A DNA stretch of 64,000 nucleotides from Nitrincola tibetensis (GTDB lineage: Bacteria > Pseudomonadota > Gammaproteobacteria > Pseudomonadales > Balneatricaceae), in contig NZ_QKRX01000001.1 in assembly GCF_003284585.1 (NCBI RefSeq), positions 124,001-188,000 of the forward strand. The letters are read 5' to 3'. The notes below the pieces were generated by a model. That model saw only the letters and a program-made list of their open reading frames with translations. It did not search any database and was not told the DNA's origin. The stretch's first letter is position 1, and the number at the start of each line of letters is the position of its first letter. The position numbers and the translations under genes were made by a program. Positions 37,848-46,887 of this stretch are shown here, one piece after another.

Positions 37848-38852
37848 ATGCAAAAAGTAACAGGAGTTAAAAGTGTTGATTTTAAGATCAAAGCATTAGG
37901 TCATGGAGTAGTGAATTGGAATGGTTCTCCTCAACTTGAGATATGGAAAGATGGTGCATCAAAGCCGACAAAAGTCAGCAATCACAGCATGCCTAAACTT
38001 CGAGGCTATAGTAATATAAAAGAATTTTGGGAAGATGGTTCTCCAAAGTCATATCATCATCCGACTAGCGTTGATCTAAGCAAAGTAAATCTTTATATAA
38101 GCCAAAATTGTATTCGTCATCATTTATTTAGAGGTGAGCATTACAATCTTCAATCACCTAATCTATTAGATCAGCCATTAAGATTGCTTTGTTCAACGGT
38201 TGGGCTGTTACGTGGGTATGTAATTCCAAAAAACGAAAATAAAAGAACAAGTCCATTATTGTTAACTGATTTTGTGGATCAGTTAGGAAATGGTAATTTT
38301 GAGCAGATGGGACAGTCTGGAAGTAAAGAGAAAAAAGAAAATAAAGATGGAAAAGAATCTAGTAATTCTATTTTCTCGAAGACCACCTTTGGTGATACGG
38401 AATATATTGCCTATGGTTCAATTAGTATTGAGCAATTGCAGTTTATTCCTTTATGCGCTAATTTTGGCCGAGAATCTATGAAAATAAACAACCACCAAGA
38501 AGGGGAAGAGATGGCTGAGAAGCTCACTGACTATTTGCAGTCATTGTCTAATAATAAGAATGAAAAAGCTATTTATCACAAAAATTATGTGCGTAAAGGT
38601 TCGATATTTGATGAGGGTGAAGCAGGTGTTTTGCTAAATGATGAGGCTATTGATGTATTGGTTAATCAGATGATTGAGCTGTTGACTAATTTAAGCATTA
38701 GACAAGCTAAGGGGTTTATGTACGTTGATTCGGTGCTGGTTGATTACAATGATAGCGATAAAGCAAGAGATATGTTTCGTATTAAAAATGATGAAAGTTC
38801 AATAAGTGAGTTAAAAAATAGTTCGTACGCTGTTTATTACGAAGGTAAATAG
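37848..38852 (+). CDS. cas7fv: Cas7fv, type I-F2 (I-Fv) backbone protein
   Basis: Cas7fv coats the crRNA and forms the backbone of the minimal I-Fv effector. The 334-residue protein begins MQKVTGVKSVDFKIKALGHG and has YISQNCIRHHLFRGEHY, LTDFVDQLGNGNFEQMGQSG, FSKTTFGDTEYIAYGSISIE and NLSIRQAKGFMYVDSVLVDY, which I recognise from the Shewanella putrefaciens CN-32 I-Fv protein. A lysine/glutamate-rich insert lies near residues 160-172. It starts 3 bp after cas3 and the DNA is AT-rich relative to flanking genes. Confidence 0.9.
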   Translation: MQKVTGVKSVDFKIKALGHGVVNWNGSPQLEIWKDGASKPTKVSNHSMPKLRGYSNIKEFWEDGSPKSYHHPTSVDLSKVNLYISQNCIRHHLFRGEHYNLQSPNLLDQPLRLLCSTVGLLRGYVIPKNENKRTSPLLLTDFVDQLGNGNFEQMGQSGSKEKKENKDGKESSNSIFSKTTFGDTEYIAYGSISIEQLQFIPLCANFGRESMKINNHQEGEEMAEKLTDYLQSLSNNKNEKAIYHKNYVRKGSIFDEGEAGVLLNDEAIDVLVNQMIELLTNLSIRQAKGFMYVDSVLVDYNDSDKARDMFRIKNDESSISELKNSSYAVYYEGK

Positions 38853-38854
38853 TT

Positions 38855-40171
38855 ATGAAGATTACTATAGAGTTTGATTCATGCTGGCAAACAAGTTTTC
38901 TTGGTGATGATGAAAAGAAAACTTTCGATTTGAATGGCAATTCCGTGTCTTATTCAAAGGGCGTCTTTAAAGGGAGCTTAAAAAAGAACTATCATGCATT
39001 TAATGGTTTTGAGCAAAAGTTTGTTGCAACATCTGGCACTAGAGGGGAAAAATATACTCCTATCTCTAGAAGTACTATATTGGGCGTGTTGTGCCGTCTA
39101 ATTGGCGATCAGAGGCCATTGTGGAAGGCAAAGAAGGATCCAAACTATTATTTTTCAGATATTGAAGATAGGGTTTTAGAACCTGTGGTAGAACGAGGTC
39201 AGCAAGATAGCTGTGAGCTGGTTTATTTAACGAATAAATCGGATGATCGTTGTGCGCAAAGTAGTTATATCGGTGTTTTAGATAATGACAATCCGTGGTT
39301 TTTTTTAGAGGAGTGTCGGCTTTTGTGGTGCATCCTATACCTAAATAAAGAACAGTTAATTGAATTCATTTTGAGTGAAGAGGTTTGCAAGGGAATTGAA
39401 AATGGCGATCTATGTAAGCCTACGTGGCTCATAAAGAGATTGGATATAATTTCTGATTTAAAGTCAGAAGAAGGGGCTGTTATAAAAACTAAGGAAAGGC
39501 AGCAGAAAGATCAACGATCAATTGTGGATAAAAAGTTCAAATATCTATCTGACTATAAAAATAAAATCACCATGAAACCTCCGACTTCGGTTAAGCTAAA
39601 AGCCAAATCAGAAGAGAAAGTTGCTGGTTTGAATGAAGAGTTTTGGGAAGCAAAATCATGTTTAGATGAATTGGTTGAACGTTCTGAAAGTGATTTTGAA
39701 GTTGCATTAAACAAGGCTGTTTTTTATTTATCCAGTAAGTATCCCAATGGTAAGAAGTTGGGCGAGGAGTATTGCAAAGATGGTGTTGTTTATCCCATGA
39801 GTCTCTATGCGGCAGCTCTGTATTTGCAAGCTGAACGGCTTGTTAAAAATGGCAAGGTTCTTCCATTTATCGACACCTCAAAACCCGAAATTCAAATTCA
39901 AGGGTTTTCAAAAGCTGGCTTCAATGGTGTGCGAGATTGGTTAAATAAAATGGCTGGTGGGCGTAAAAAGTCAGTTGGAACGCCATGCTATATTAAAAAG
40001 CATTCTGGTAAATTGGAAATTGAAATTAATTTAAGTGATGAGGATAAAGGGCGAGAGTTCTCGGAGTTGACTCGAGGTCAAGAAATTCAGCGGCTTATTG
40101 AATACGCAGGGGTATCAAGTTTTTACCTTGGAAAAAAGGGGTTGGCTTATGTTTCAAGCATTCGACTTTAG
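38855..40171 (+). CDS. cas5fv: Cas5fv, type I-F2 (I-Fv) subunit
   Basis: Cas5fv caps the 5' crRNA handle and, in I-Fv, also takes over target-strand and PAM recognition because the large subunit Cas8f is absent. The 438-residue protein starts [19 protein letters not shown], has a central helical region rich in charged residues (about 200-290) that could be the extra domain, and ends with a Gly-containing [19 protein letters not shown]. No cas8f gene is present between cas3 and cas6f, which supports the I-F2 assignment. Two bases separate it from cas7fv. Confidence 0.85.
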   Translation: MKITIEFDSCWQTSFLGDDEKKTFDLNGNSVSYSKGVFKGSLKKNYHAFNGFEQKFVATSGTRGEKYTPISRSTILGVLCRLIGDQRPLWKAKKDPNYYFSDIEDRVLEPVVERGQQDSCELVYLTNKSDDRCAQSSYIGVLDNDNPWFFLEECRLLWCILYLNKEQLIEFILSEEVCKGIENGDLCKPTWLIKRLDIISDLKSEEGAVIKTKERQQKDQRSIVDKKFKYLSDYKNKITMKPPTSVKLKAKSEEKVAGLNEEFWEAKSCLDELVERSESDFEVALNKAVFYLSSKYPNGKKLGEEYCKDGVVYPMSLYAAALYLQAERLVKNGKVLPFIDTSKPEIQIQGFSKAGFNGVRDWLNKMAGGRKKSVGTPCYIKKHSGKLEIEINLSDEDKGREFSELTRGQEIQRLIEYAGVSSFYLGKKGLAYVSSIRL

Positions 40172-40179
40172 GAGTAACG

Positions 40180-40731
40180 ATGGACGCATATATTGATATA
40201 CGCCTGATGCCAGATGCTGAAATGCGCGAGGCAGAATTAAGTAGTAAAGTTTTTACTAAATTTCACAAAGTACTGGTGACGTTACATAGCAATAAAATTG
40301 GTATTAACTTTCCTGAAGCAAATTTAAAACTAGGGCGATTATTTCGTTTACATGGTGAAATGAGCGCACTACATGATTTGCAGGGGTTAAACTGGTTAGG
40401 CCCTTTGGCTGGATATTGCAAGGTTACTACGGTTACTAATGTGCCAGACCAAGTGCAGTATCGCATCATTTCAGTTAAACGCAGTAATTTAAGCAAAGCA
40501 AAGTTAACGCGTTTAATTGCCAGAGGTAGCATAGATAAAGACGGTGAGAAACGTTACAAGGTAAAAATGCTTAGCCAAGGGTTTGATAATCCATACCTTG
40601 ATCTGTATAGCAGTTCAACAGGGCTGGTGTACCGAAAATTCTTTGAGTTTAGTGATATTCAAGCTGACCCAGTTGATGGTGAGTTTGATAGTTATGGTCT
40701 TAGCAAAACCGCTACAGTTCCTTGGTTTTAA
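40180..40731 (+). CDS. cas6f: Cas6f (Csy4) CRISPR RNA endonuclease
   Basis: Cas6f cuts the precursor crRNA at the base of the repeat hairpin and stays bound to it. The 183-residue protein opens [15 protein letters not shown], has the catalytic-type His29 in [12 protein letters not shown], and ends [15 protein letters not shown], closely matching the C-terminus of Pseudomonas Csy4 (YGLSKGGFVPWF). It starts 8 bp after cas5fv and is the last cas gene, followed by the leader and array. Confidence 0.95.
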   Translation: MDAYIDIRLMPDAEMREAELSSKVFTKFHKVLVTLHSNKIGINFPEANLKLGRLFRLHGEMSALHDLQGLNWLGPLAGYCKVTTVTNVPDQVQYRIISVKRSNLSKAKLTRLIARGSIDKDGEKRYKVKMLSQGFDNPYLDLYSSSTGLVYRKFFEFSDIQADPVDGEFDSYGLSKTATVPWF

Positions 40732-40862
40732 CCCTATATTTTTGCTCTTTAAAAATATGATTTAAATACAAATAGTTGCAACGGGTGGTTTTTAACAAGG
40801 TAAAAAGATGATTTTTGTCCTAACAGCCTGTTGCAGCTTATTTTTATTTCTTTATTCTATTG
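40732..40862 (+). promoter_or_regulatory. CRISPR leader
   Basis: 131 bp, AT-rich, between the cas6f stop and the first repeat, on the side opposite the degenerate repeat, as expected for the leader. A perfect hairpin (ATATTTTT/AAAAATAT, 40736-40758) lies right after cas6f. I did not find a clear IHF consensus. Confidence 0.75.
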
Positions 40863-42270
40863 GTTCACTGCCGCACAGGCAGCTTAGAAAAACCAACACC
40901 AACTTGGCCACCCGTTGTTGTAGTTCACTGCCGCACAGGCAGCTTAGAAATAAAAACCAAGAAGGTCTTTTTCTGTGTGTAAGTTCACTGCCGCACAGGC
41001 AGCTTAGAAAACTCAGTGGGCAACAGACCCTCAGCAGCAGATGTTCACTGCCGCACAGGCAGCTTAGAAATAACAATCCGCCACCGATTGAGCCGATAGA
41101 AGGTTCACTGCCGCACAGGCAGCTTAGAAATATGAGCGGCCGTCGTGTGCATCCAGGTTCAGGTTCACTGCCGCACAGGCAGCTTAGAAATGACCCCATA
41201 TTACTGAGCCTGTGTCTTGCGCGTTCACTGCCGCACAGGCAGCTTAGAAATGAAGGCATTGTGCTGGGTACTGGAGTTACGTGTTCACTGCCGCACAGGC
41301 AGCTTAGAAAAAATGCTCTTTGATTCAATCCGGTGGTGTTTTGTTCACTGCCGCACAGGCAGCTTAGAAACTTTTCGTATGCTCTAAGCATTTTACCAGA
41401 CGGTTCACTGCCGCACAGGCAGCTTAGAAATAAGACCAGCGTAGGGTTGCCGCCCTTTGATCGTTCACTGCCGCACAGGCAGCTTAGAAATGAAGACTGG
41501 AGAACCACTCCTGATGGTTCAAGTTCACTGCCGCACAGGCAGCTTAGAAAGACAGTGCTGGTTAACGGTGAGTTGTTTGTAGGTTCACTGCCGCACAGGC
41601 AGCTTAGAAAGTCTCCAAGCGCGCAAAAGGCAGGCTAGGTATGTTCACTGCCGCACAGGCAGCTTAGAAAGTTTGGCGACCGCCGATACTACTAACCCAT
41701 GAGTTCACTGCCGCACAGGCAGCTTAGAAAAGTCTCCCAAAACCTCACCTCGGCCACAATAAGTTCACTGCCGCACAGGCAGCTTAGAAATGTTTGATGG
41801 ATGTAATCGAACCCTGATCCTGGTTCACTGCCGCACAGGCAGCTTAGAAAATTCATCGACTCATCTGTCATATACGAATACAGTTCACTGCCGCACAGGC
41901 AGCTTAGAAAACCGGATTCCATTCGGGTCCAGACGTGTTCGGGTTCACTGCCGCACAGGCAGCTTAGAAAGAAAGTGGGGCGGTTGGCCTCTACATCCTC
42001 TAGTTCACTGCCGCACAGGCAGCTTAGAAATTTTACACTGAGATGCTGAAGCGGCCGATCGCGTTCACTGCCGCACAGGCAGCTTAGAAAGATTATGAGT
42101 CGTACACAAGCAGCACCGGACAGTTCACTGCCGCACAGGCAGCTTAGAAACAATGTAGCCCCCATTATGGCCCGACTCTACCGTTCACTGCCGCACAGGC
42201 AGCTTAGAAACAGAATCAGAAGGACCGTTTTTTGGTACCCAAGTTCACTGCCGCACAGGCAGCTGAGAAA
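40863..42270 (+). CRISPR. Type I-F CRISPR array, 24 repeats and 23 spacers
   Basis: 24 repeats of 28 bp start every 60 bp from 40863 to 42243; all 23 spacers are 32 nt. The repeat begins GTTCACTGCC and ends with the handle CTTAGAAA, the canonical I-F repeat, with a CTGCC/GGCAG hairpin around a 5-nt loop for Cas6f. Repeats are identical except the last, which has G for T at position 23 (42265). Together with the cas-proximal leader this puts the oldest end at 42270 and transcription on the plus strand. The spacers look different from one another. Confidence 0.98.
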
Positions 42271-42460
42271 TTGGCAAAGGAGACGTGTTCGAAAATAGAT
42301 GTGTTAAAAAATTGGAATCAGTTGATTTGCTAAATTCACTTAAGAGCATGTGATGCGTGCAAACGTAAGGCCATTGTAAAAAAGAAGTAAAGTTTCTTTA
42401 AAAAGTGCGTCACAAAACTTGCTGCATTTTGCCACAGAAAATTATTTAGAAGACACAAAG
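42271..42460. other. Array trailer and intergenic region
   Basis: AT-rich sequence between the last repeat and the tRNA terminator. I saw no further repeat, no gene and no clear attachment site. Confidence 0.5.
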
Positions 42461-42495
42461 AAAAAAGGCAGATCAGTAAGTAACTGATCTGCCTT
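42461..42495 (-). terminator. Terminator of the initiator tRNA gene
   Basis: Read on the minus strand: AAGGCAGATCAGT, a 5-nt loop, ACTGATCTGCCTT, then a T-run. The stem is perfect over 13 bp and lies just downstream of the tRNA. Confidence 0.88.
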
Positions 42496-42503
42496 CTAAA
42501 ATT

Positions 42504-42580
<77 letters not shown>

Positions 42581-42651
42581 TCAACGTGGAGCAAATATTA
42601 TAGATAGAAGGGCAGTGTGTCAAGCGTATATTCGAATTTATTTCATTAATA

Positions 42652-43026
42652 TTAATTGATAGCACGTTTTTGCCTTAAAATGGCATCTTTTTGGCACTGC
42701 AGGATAAACTGGGACAGAAGTTTTTCATCTTTAACGTCTAGGTCAACTAGTTTTCCAGCATAGCGTGTCGTACTCTTATGCACGATATCAATACGACAGT
42801 GGAGGGTAATGTCCTTACCCTCCAACAAAAAGCTAAACTTAGCCTTGTGTTGGCCGCCTTGAAGAGGTTGCGAGGTCATGAAGGCAACGCCTCTTGTCGA
42901 CAAGTCTTGTAACTCAACTTTATGTTGATCAACGAACAAGACTATAGGATCTTGCTGTACGGGTACCATCCGGTAGGCACGTCGCTCATCATCCTTGTTA
43001 TCAGGTAATGAAATCTGGGGCTTCAT
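42652..43026 (-). CDS. Single-domain PilZ protein, probable c-di-GMP receptor at the motor operon
   Basis: A 124-residue protein with the c-di-GMP-binding PilZ motifs RRAYR (about residues 15-19) and DLSTRG (about 42-47). Its start overlaps the motB stop (ATGA), so it is made with the stator proteins. In other bacteria PilZ proteins such as YcgR and FlgZ slow the motor or act on stators when c-di-GMP is high; a similar role here is inferred from position. It lacks the YcgR N-terminal domain. Confidence 0.85.
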   Translation of the reverse strand: MKPQISLPDNKDDERRAYRMVPVQQDPIVLFVDQHKVELQDLSTRGVAFMTSQPLQGGQHKAKFSFLLEGKDITLHCRIDIVHKSTTRYAGKLVDLDVKDEKLLSQFILQCQKDAILRQKRAIN

Positions 43027-43826
43027 AATTTTGGCAGCTCTATTTTTTCCAGCACAAATTCTATTCGTCTGTTCATGGCTTGGTTTAATTCCGAGTCATT
43101 TGGGACAAGAGGTAAGGTATCACCATAGCCCGTGGCCGTAACTCGAATGGGCGCGAGCCCACCCTCCACTAAAAAACGCAACACCGTTGTCGCTCTTACG
43201 GCTGAAAGCTCCCAATTGGATGGGAATTGCTCTGTATTTATGGGTGTATTATCAGTATGACCTTGGATTTCCAGTTTAAATCCAGGATTCATTAACGCTA
43301 TTTCTAATACTGAGTCTAGCACTGGCATCATTGAACGTCTAATGTTCGCAGATCCTGTTTCAAACATTATGGCTCCGTTGACGCGTAAATTGAGCTTGCC
43401 GTCCCTAGGTGTGCCGATTTCAACCCAGCTGCCCATATCTGAACGATTGAGTGCTGTGTTTAAATCTGTTGCGATTTCACTTAATTCAGCATTCGCTGCC
43501 TCAAGCAATGCTTGTTGAAAACGCACTTGATCGGCTAAGAATGAGTCCTCGGATGAGCGGTTAATAACGGGATGATCGATTTCTGGAATTTGGCTGGTAT
43601 CGGGGGCTGAGACTTCTAACTCAATCAGACTATTAGAGGAGCCCTCACGTGATAGTGCGAGGCTGATTGAGCGAGCGGTTTCCTCAAACGATTCCATTTC
43701 AATGCTGGATATTGAGAAAAGCAAAACGAAAAAAACGAGAAGGAGCGTCATGAGGTCAGCAAAGGTTGTGATCCAGCCAGGGCCATCATTCTCCTCAAGC
43801 AATTGTTGTTTTCGGGACGATTTCAT
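43023..43826 (-). CDS. motB: Flagellar stator protein MotB/PomB
   Basis: Anchors the stator to peptidoglycan and forms the ion channel with MotA. The 267-residue protein has one membrane helix (about 28-45) containing the channel aspartate Asp24 at its entry (WITTFADLMTLLLV) and a C-terminal OmpA-like domain (LEIQGHTDNTPINTEQFPSN, NWELSAVRATTVLRFLVEGG). Genes overlap by 4 nt with motA on one side and with the PilZ gene on the other. Proton or sodium coupling cannot be decided by reading alone. Confidence 0.93.
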   Translation of the reverse strand: MKSSRKQQLLEENDGPGWITTFADLMTLLLVFFVLLFSISSIEMESFEETARSISLALSREGSSNSLIELEVSAPDTSQIPEIDHPVINRSSEDSFLADQVRFQQALLEAANAELSEIATDLNTALNRSDMGSWVEIGTPRDGKLNLRVNGAIMFETGSANIRRSMMPVLDSVLEIALMNPGFKLEIQGHTDNTPINTEQFPSNWELSAVRATTVLRFLVEGGLAPIRVTATGYGDTLPLVPNDSELNQAMNRRIEFVLEKIELPKL

Positions 43827-44617
43827 GTCTTTTTGCCGTTCTCATCACCCTGGTTCTTACCTAAACGCAGGGGTTTACGTGAATCCTCAGGTAAGTAAGA
43901 TGACAGCTGTTCATATACATGTGCATAGTGATCGTTGGTTAGAATGCTGATACAGCCTTCGCGGATAATTTCTAGGTTTGTGACTTCTACAAGCGTACGA
44001 GCGCGTAATTTACCGGCTATTGGCAAAAAGATAACCGTGGATAGTAGTGAGCCATAAAAGGTTGTTAAGAGTGCGATGGCCATTGCAGGACCAATGGTTT
44101 CTGGATCTTTAAGCGCGCTTAGCATTTGAATGAGACCAATTAGGGTACCAAGCATACCGAATGAGGGCGCGTACATAGCCATTTTTTTAAACACATCTTG
44201 CACCGTGTGGTGGCGTGAGATGAGGGAGTCAATTTCATTTTGCAGGGTGTTGCGAATAACCTGCTCGGATGCAGCCTCTGCTAGCAAGTTTGCCGCTCGT
44301 CGTAAGACATGGGAATTGGTTTCAATGTCACCGAGCTTTAGCAATCCGTGGCGGTGGCTGATGCGGCTTAACTCCAACATTGTGTCAATCATTTCTTGCG
44401 CGTTGGTGCGGTCTCGTGTGAACACAATCCACGCCGCTTTGAACGCATTGAGAACATCTCGGAACTGAACGGTTAGAAATGTTGCGGCGATGGTTCCGCC
44501 CGCAACAATCATCATGCCAGGGACGTTAATGAAGACGTCTGAGCTGCCTCCGATTGCGATAGCGCCAAGTATCAGAGCAAAACCAAGAATGATACCGATG
44601 AGTGATGCAAAATCCAT
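43823..44617 (-). CDS. motA: Flagellar stator protein MotA/PomA
   Basis: Four-helix stator subunit that turns ion flow into torque. The 264-residue protein begins MDFASLIGIILGFALILGAI, resembling the PomA type, with the conserved proline segment (YAPSFGMLGTLIGLIQML) and the charged cytoplasmic loop. It is first in a motA-motB-PilZ operon. The layout fits PomA/MotA; the coupling ion is not known. Confidence 0.93.
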   Translation of the reverse strand: MDFASLIGIILGFALILGAIAIGGSSDVFINVPGMMIVAGGTIAATFLTVQFRDVLNAFKAAWIVFTRDRTNAQEMIDTMLELSRISHRHGLLKLGDIETNSHVLRRAANLLAEAASEQVIRNTLQNEIDSLISRHHTVQDVFKKMAMYAPSFGMLGTLIGLIQMLSALKDPETIGPAMAIALLTTFYGSLLSTVIFLPIAGKLRARTLVEVTNLEIIREGCISILTNDHYAHVYEQLSSYLPEDSRKPLRLGKNQGDENGKKT

Positions 44618-44667
44618 GGCCCTTCCTTAATGGTAAGCAAACAACAGACGATTGGTCTATTGGCAGG

Positions 44668-45051
44668 TTAGTGGAGTGCGTTCGGTTGTGCCAGTGTGAA
44701 AGCCTGAATAGGGGCACGGAAGCTAAGCTCTCCAGCCATCATATTGTAATATCCTTGCATGCTGCCCACTTCAGTCGATAGTACTGTGCCGCTGGTATAG
44801 CTATAACTTGAGCCGGGTGCTATGACGGGTTGTTCACCAACAACACCTTCTCCTTGTACCTCTTGGACATTTTCATTGCCATCGGTAATTAACCATTTAC
44901 GGCTGAGGAGCTTAACCGCAACGCTGTTATTATTACGAATGGTAATGTGGTAAGAAAACACAAAGCGATGAGCATCTGGGTCTGATTGCTCTTCGAGATA
45001 TGCGGTTCGAACATGGATATCGACGTTATTGCTAAGTTCACGAGTATTCAT
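44668..45051 (-). CDS. apaG: ApaG protein
   Basis: A 127-residue protein of the ApaG/CorD family (fibronectin III-like fold), associated with cobalt and magnesium efflux phenotypes; its molecular function is not defined. Family pattern: HRFVFSYHITIRNNNSVAVK, LLSRKWLITDGNENVQEVQG, GEGVVGEQPVIAPG and SMQGYYNMM. It sits after rsmA in the conserved lptD-surA-pdxA-rsmA-apaG order. Confidence 0.94.
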   Translation of the reverse strand: MNTRELSNNVDIHVRTAYLEEQSDPDAHRFVFSYHITIRNNNSVAVKLLSRKWLITDGNENVQEVQGEGVVGEQPVIAPGSSYSYTSGTVLSTEVGSMQGYYNMMAGELSFRAPIQAFTLAQPNALH

Positions 45052-45061
45052 TCTACGGTTA

Positions 45062-45868
45062 TTATCCTTTTATATCGGCAAGGTAATCGCTGATTTTAAC
45101 GAAATCAGCTAGCGATAGGCGTTCTGGACGTAAGTTAGGATCTATTTCAATGCGCTCAAGTGCATCGCTATCAATCAGTTCTTTAAGGTTATTACGTAGC
45201 GTTTTTCGGCGCTGCCCAAATGCGGTTCTCACCACTTGTTGAAAAAGCTGATGATCTTTCGCTGGGTAAGGCAGCGTTTTGTATGGCACCAGTCGAACAA
45301 TCGCTGAGTCAACTTTAGGCGCAGGGTGGAAAGCGCTGGGAGGAACTAAAAATAAATTTTCAACCTTACAGAAGTACTGAGCCATGATGCCTAGGCGGCC
45401 ATAATTGTTTTCGCCAGGGCCCGCGGCTAAGCGAAGAACAACCTCTTTTTGCAACATGAAATGCATGTCTTCAATAATATGGCTGTGGCTAAGTAAATGA
45501 AAAATCAATTGGGTTGAGATGTTGTATGGCAAGTTGCCAATGATACGCAATGGGCGGTCATCTTGAATCAGTTGCTGAAAGTCAAAGCGCATAGCATCCG
45601 CTTCGTGCACCGTAAATTGATTGCCATAGTTAAAAAACTTGGTTCTCAGTATAGGGACTAAGTCTCTATCTAGCTCGATGGCGTCTAAGCGACCTGTGGC
45701 GTCTAGTATTTCTTCTGTCAGGGCGCCTAATCCAGGTCCTATTTCAACTAAATGTTGTTCAGGCTTTGGATTAATGGCACGAATGATCCGACGGATAATG
45801 GATTCATCCTGGAGAAAGTTTTGTCCAAAGCGTTTGCGGGCTTTATGACCCGCTTCATGTTTACTCAT
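45062..45868 (-). CDS. rsmA: 16S rRNA dimethyladenosine transferase RsmA (KsgA)
   Basis: Dimethylates A1518 and A1519 of 16S rRNA in the 30S subunit. The 268-residue protein has the SAM-binding motif I (LVEIGPGLGALTEEIL, about residue 41), the catalytic NLPYNIS motif and the RRKTLRNNLK C-terminal segment. It starts close to the end of pdxA. Length and order are normal. Confidence 0.96.
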   Translation of the reverse strand: MSKHEAGHKARKRFGQNFLQDESIIRRIIRAINPKPEQHLVEIGPGLGALTEEILDATGRLDAIELDRDLVPILRTKFFNYGNQFTVHEADAMRFDFQQLIQDDRPLRIIGNLPYNISTQLIFHLLSHSHIIEDMHFMLQKEVVLRLAAGPGENNYGRLGIMAQYFCKVENLFLVPPSAFHPAPKVDSAIVRLVPYKTLPYPAKDHQLFQQVVRTAFGQRRKTLRNNLKELIDSDALERIEIDPNLRPERLSLADFVKISDYLADIKG

Positions 45869-45885
45869 GTCGTGTTTAAATCCTG

Positions 45886-46881
45886 TTAGTCGTCTAACCG
45901 ACGTGAAGAGGCCATTAACGCAGCATACTGCAAGGCGGTAAATAAGCTGCCAGGGTCGGCTTTTCCCGTTCCAGCAAGGTCTAGAGCTGTACCGTGATCA
46001 ACTGATGTGCGAATAATGGGAAGTCCAAGTGTTATGTTGACGGCTTTACCGAAACCTTTGTACTTAAGAACGGGTAAGCCCTGGTCATGATACATGGCTA
46101 ACACGGCATCCGCTTCGGCTAGATGATGATGTGTAAAAAGTGTGTCAGCGGGCAGAGGCCCAATCAATTGAATGCCTTTGGCACGAAAGGTGTCAAGGAC
46201 TGGACTGATTACGCGAATTTCTTCATCCCCTAGGTGCCCAGACTCCCCTGCGTGAGGATTGAGCCCGCACACAAGAATACGGGGATTTGGAAGCCCAAAG
46301 TAGGTTTTTAAATCCGAAACCAACACATTAATAATATCGGTCAGTAACTCAGGTGTAATGGCGTCAGCGACGTCTCTTAGTGGAAGGTGAGTGGTGGCTA
46401 GCGCAACCCGTAAGTCTTCGGTGGCTAGCATCATGACCACTTTGGAGGCACCCGTTAAGGCTTCCAAAAATTCAGTATGCCCACTGAATGCAATGCCGGC
46501 ATCGTTTATCACAGCTTTGTGAACGGGGGCCGTAATCATGGCGTCAAATAGACCCGTTTGGCAGCCTTCTGCTGCACGGCGTAGCGTTTGCAGAACATAA
46601 TGCGCGTTAGCTGTATTGAGATAGCCTGGAGAGCAGGGGGCTGCTAGTGCGACAGGGTCGCAATATAGCACACCCGCAGGTGTCGGCTGCGGGTCTGATT
46701 CAGCATCAAACAGATGAATATCTAAAGGCAGTCCCAGTTGTTGGGCGCGAGCCTGCAACATGTCAGGATCGGCTACAACAATTAGCTGATGTTCAGATTT
46801 TTGTTGTGCGATCATGATGCAAAGGTCTGGACCTATGCCAGCGGGCTCCCCCGCTGTGATCGCCAGTCGACAGGCATTCAT
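45886..46881 (-). CDS. pdxA: 4-hydroxythreonine-4-phosphate dehydrogenase PdxA
   Basis: NAD-dependent oxidation of 4-phosphohydroxythreonine in pyridoxal phosphate synthesis. The 331-residue protein has the family start [15 protein letters not shown], the metal-binding histidines ([33 protein letters not shown]) and [15 protein letters not shown]. It lies between surA and rsmA, as in E. coli. Confidence 0.96.
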   Translation of the reverse strand: MNACRLAITAGEPAGIGPDLCIMIAQQKSEHQLIVVADPDMLQARAQQLGLPLDIHLFDAESDPQPTPAGVLYCDPVALAAPCSPGYLNTANAHYVLQTLRRAAEGCQTGLFDAMITAPVHKAVINDAGIAFSGHTEFLEALTGASKVVMMLATEDLRVALATTHLPLRDVADAITPELLTDIINVLVSDLKTYFGLPNPRILVCGLNPHAGESGHLGDEEIRVISPVLDTFRAKGIQLIGPLPADTLFTHHHLAEADAVLAMYHDQGLPVLKYKGFGKAVNITLGLPIIRTSVDHGTALDLAGTGKADPGSLFTALQYAALMASSRRLDD

Positions 46882-46887
46882 CTTTGC

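Noticed and set aside
40770-40925. Ten-base match (CAACGGGTGG, inverse orientation) between the leader and the first spacer
   Set aside because: It covers the middle of the spacer, not the seed, is too short to be a target, and a match of this length is plausible by chance.
40808-42298. Several open reading frames on both strands across the CRISPR array, with a repeated peptide unit
   Set aside because: They arise because the 60-bp repeat period is a multiple of three and the repeat has no stop in those frames. The repeated peptide is the translated repeat, not a protein.
32774-42503. Transposon or integrase associated with the CRISPR island
   Set aside because: I saw no transposase, integrase or terminal repeats in or beside the island, and no tniQ-like gene, so a CRISPR-associated transposon is not supported.
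44618-44700. Possible FliA promoter upstream of motA
   Set aside because: GCCAATAG is a weak -10 match and no TAAA/TCAA element lies 15 bases before it.
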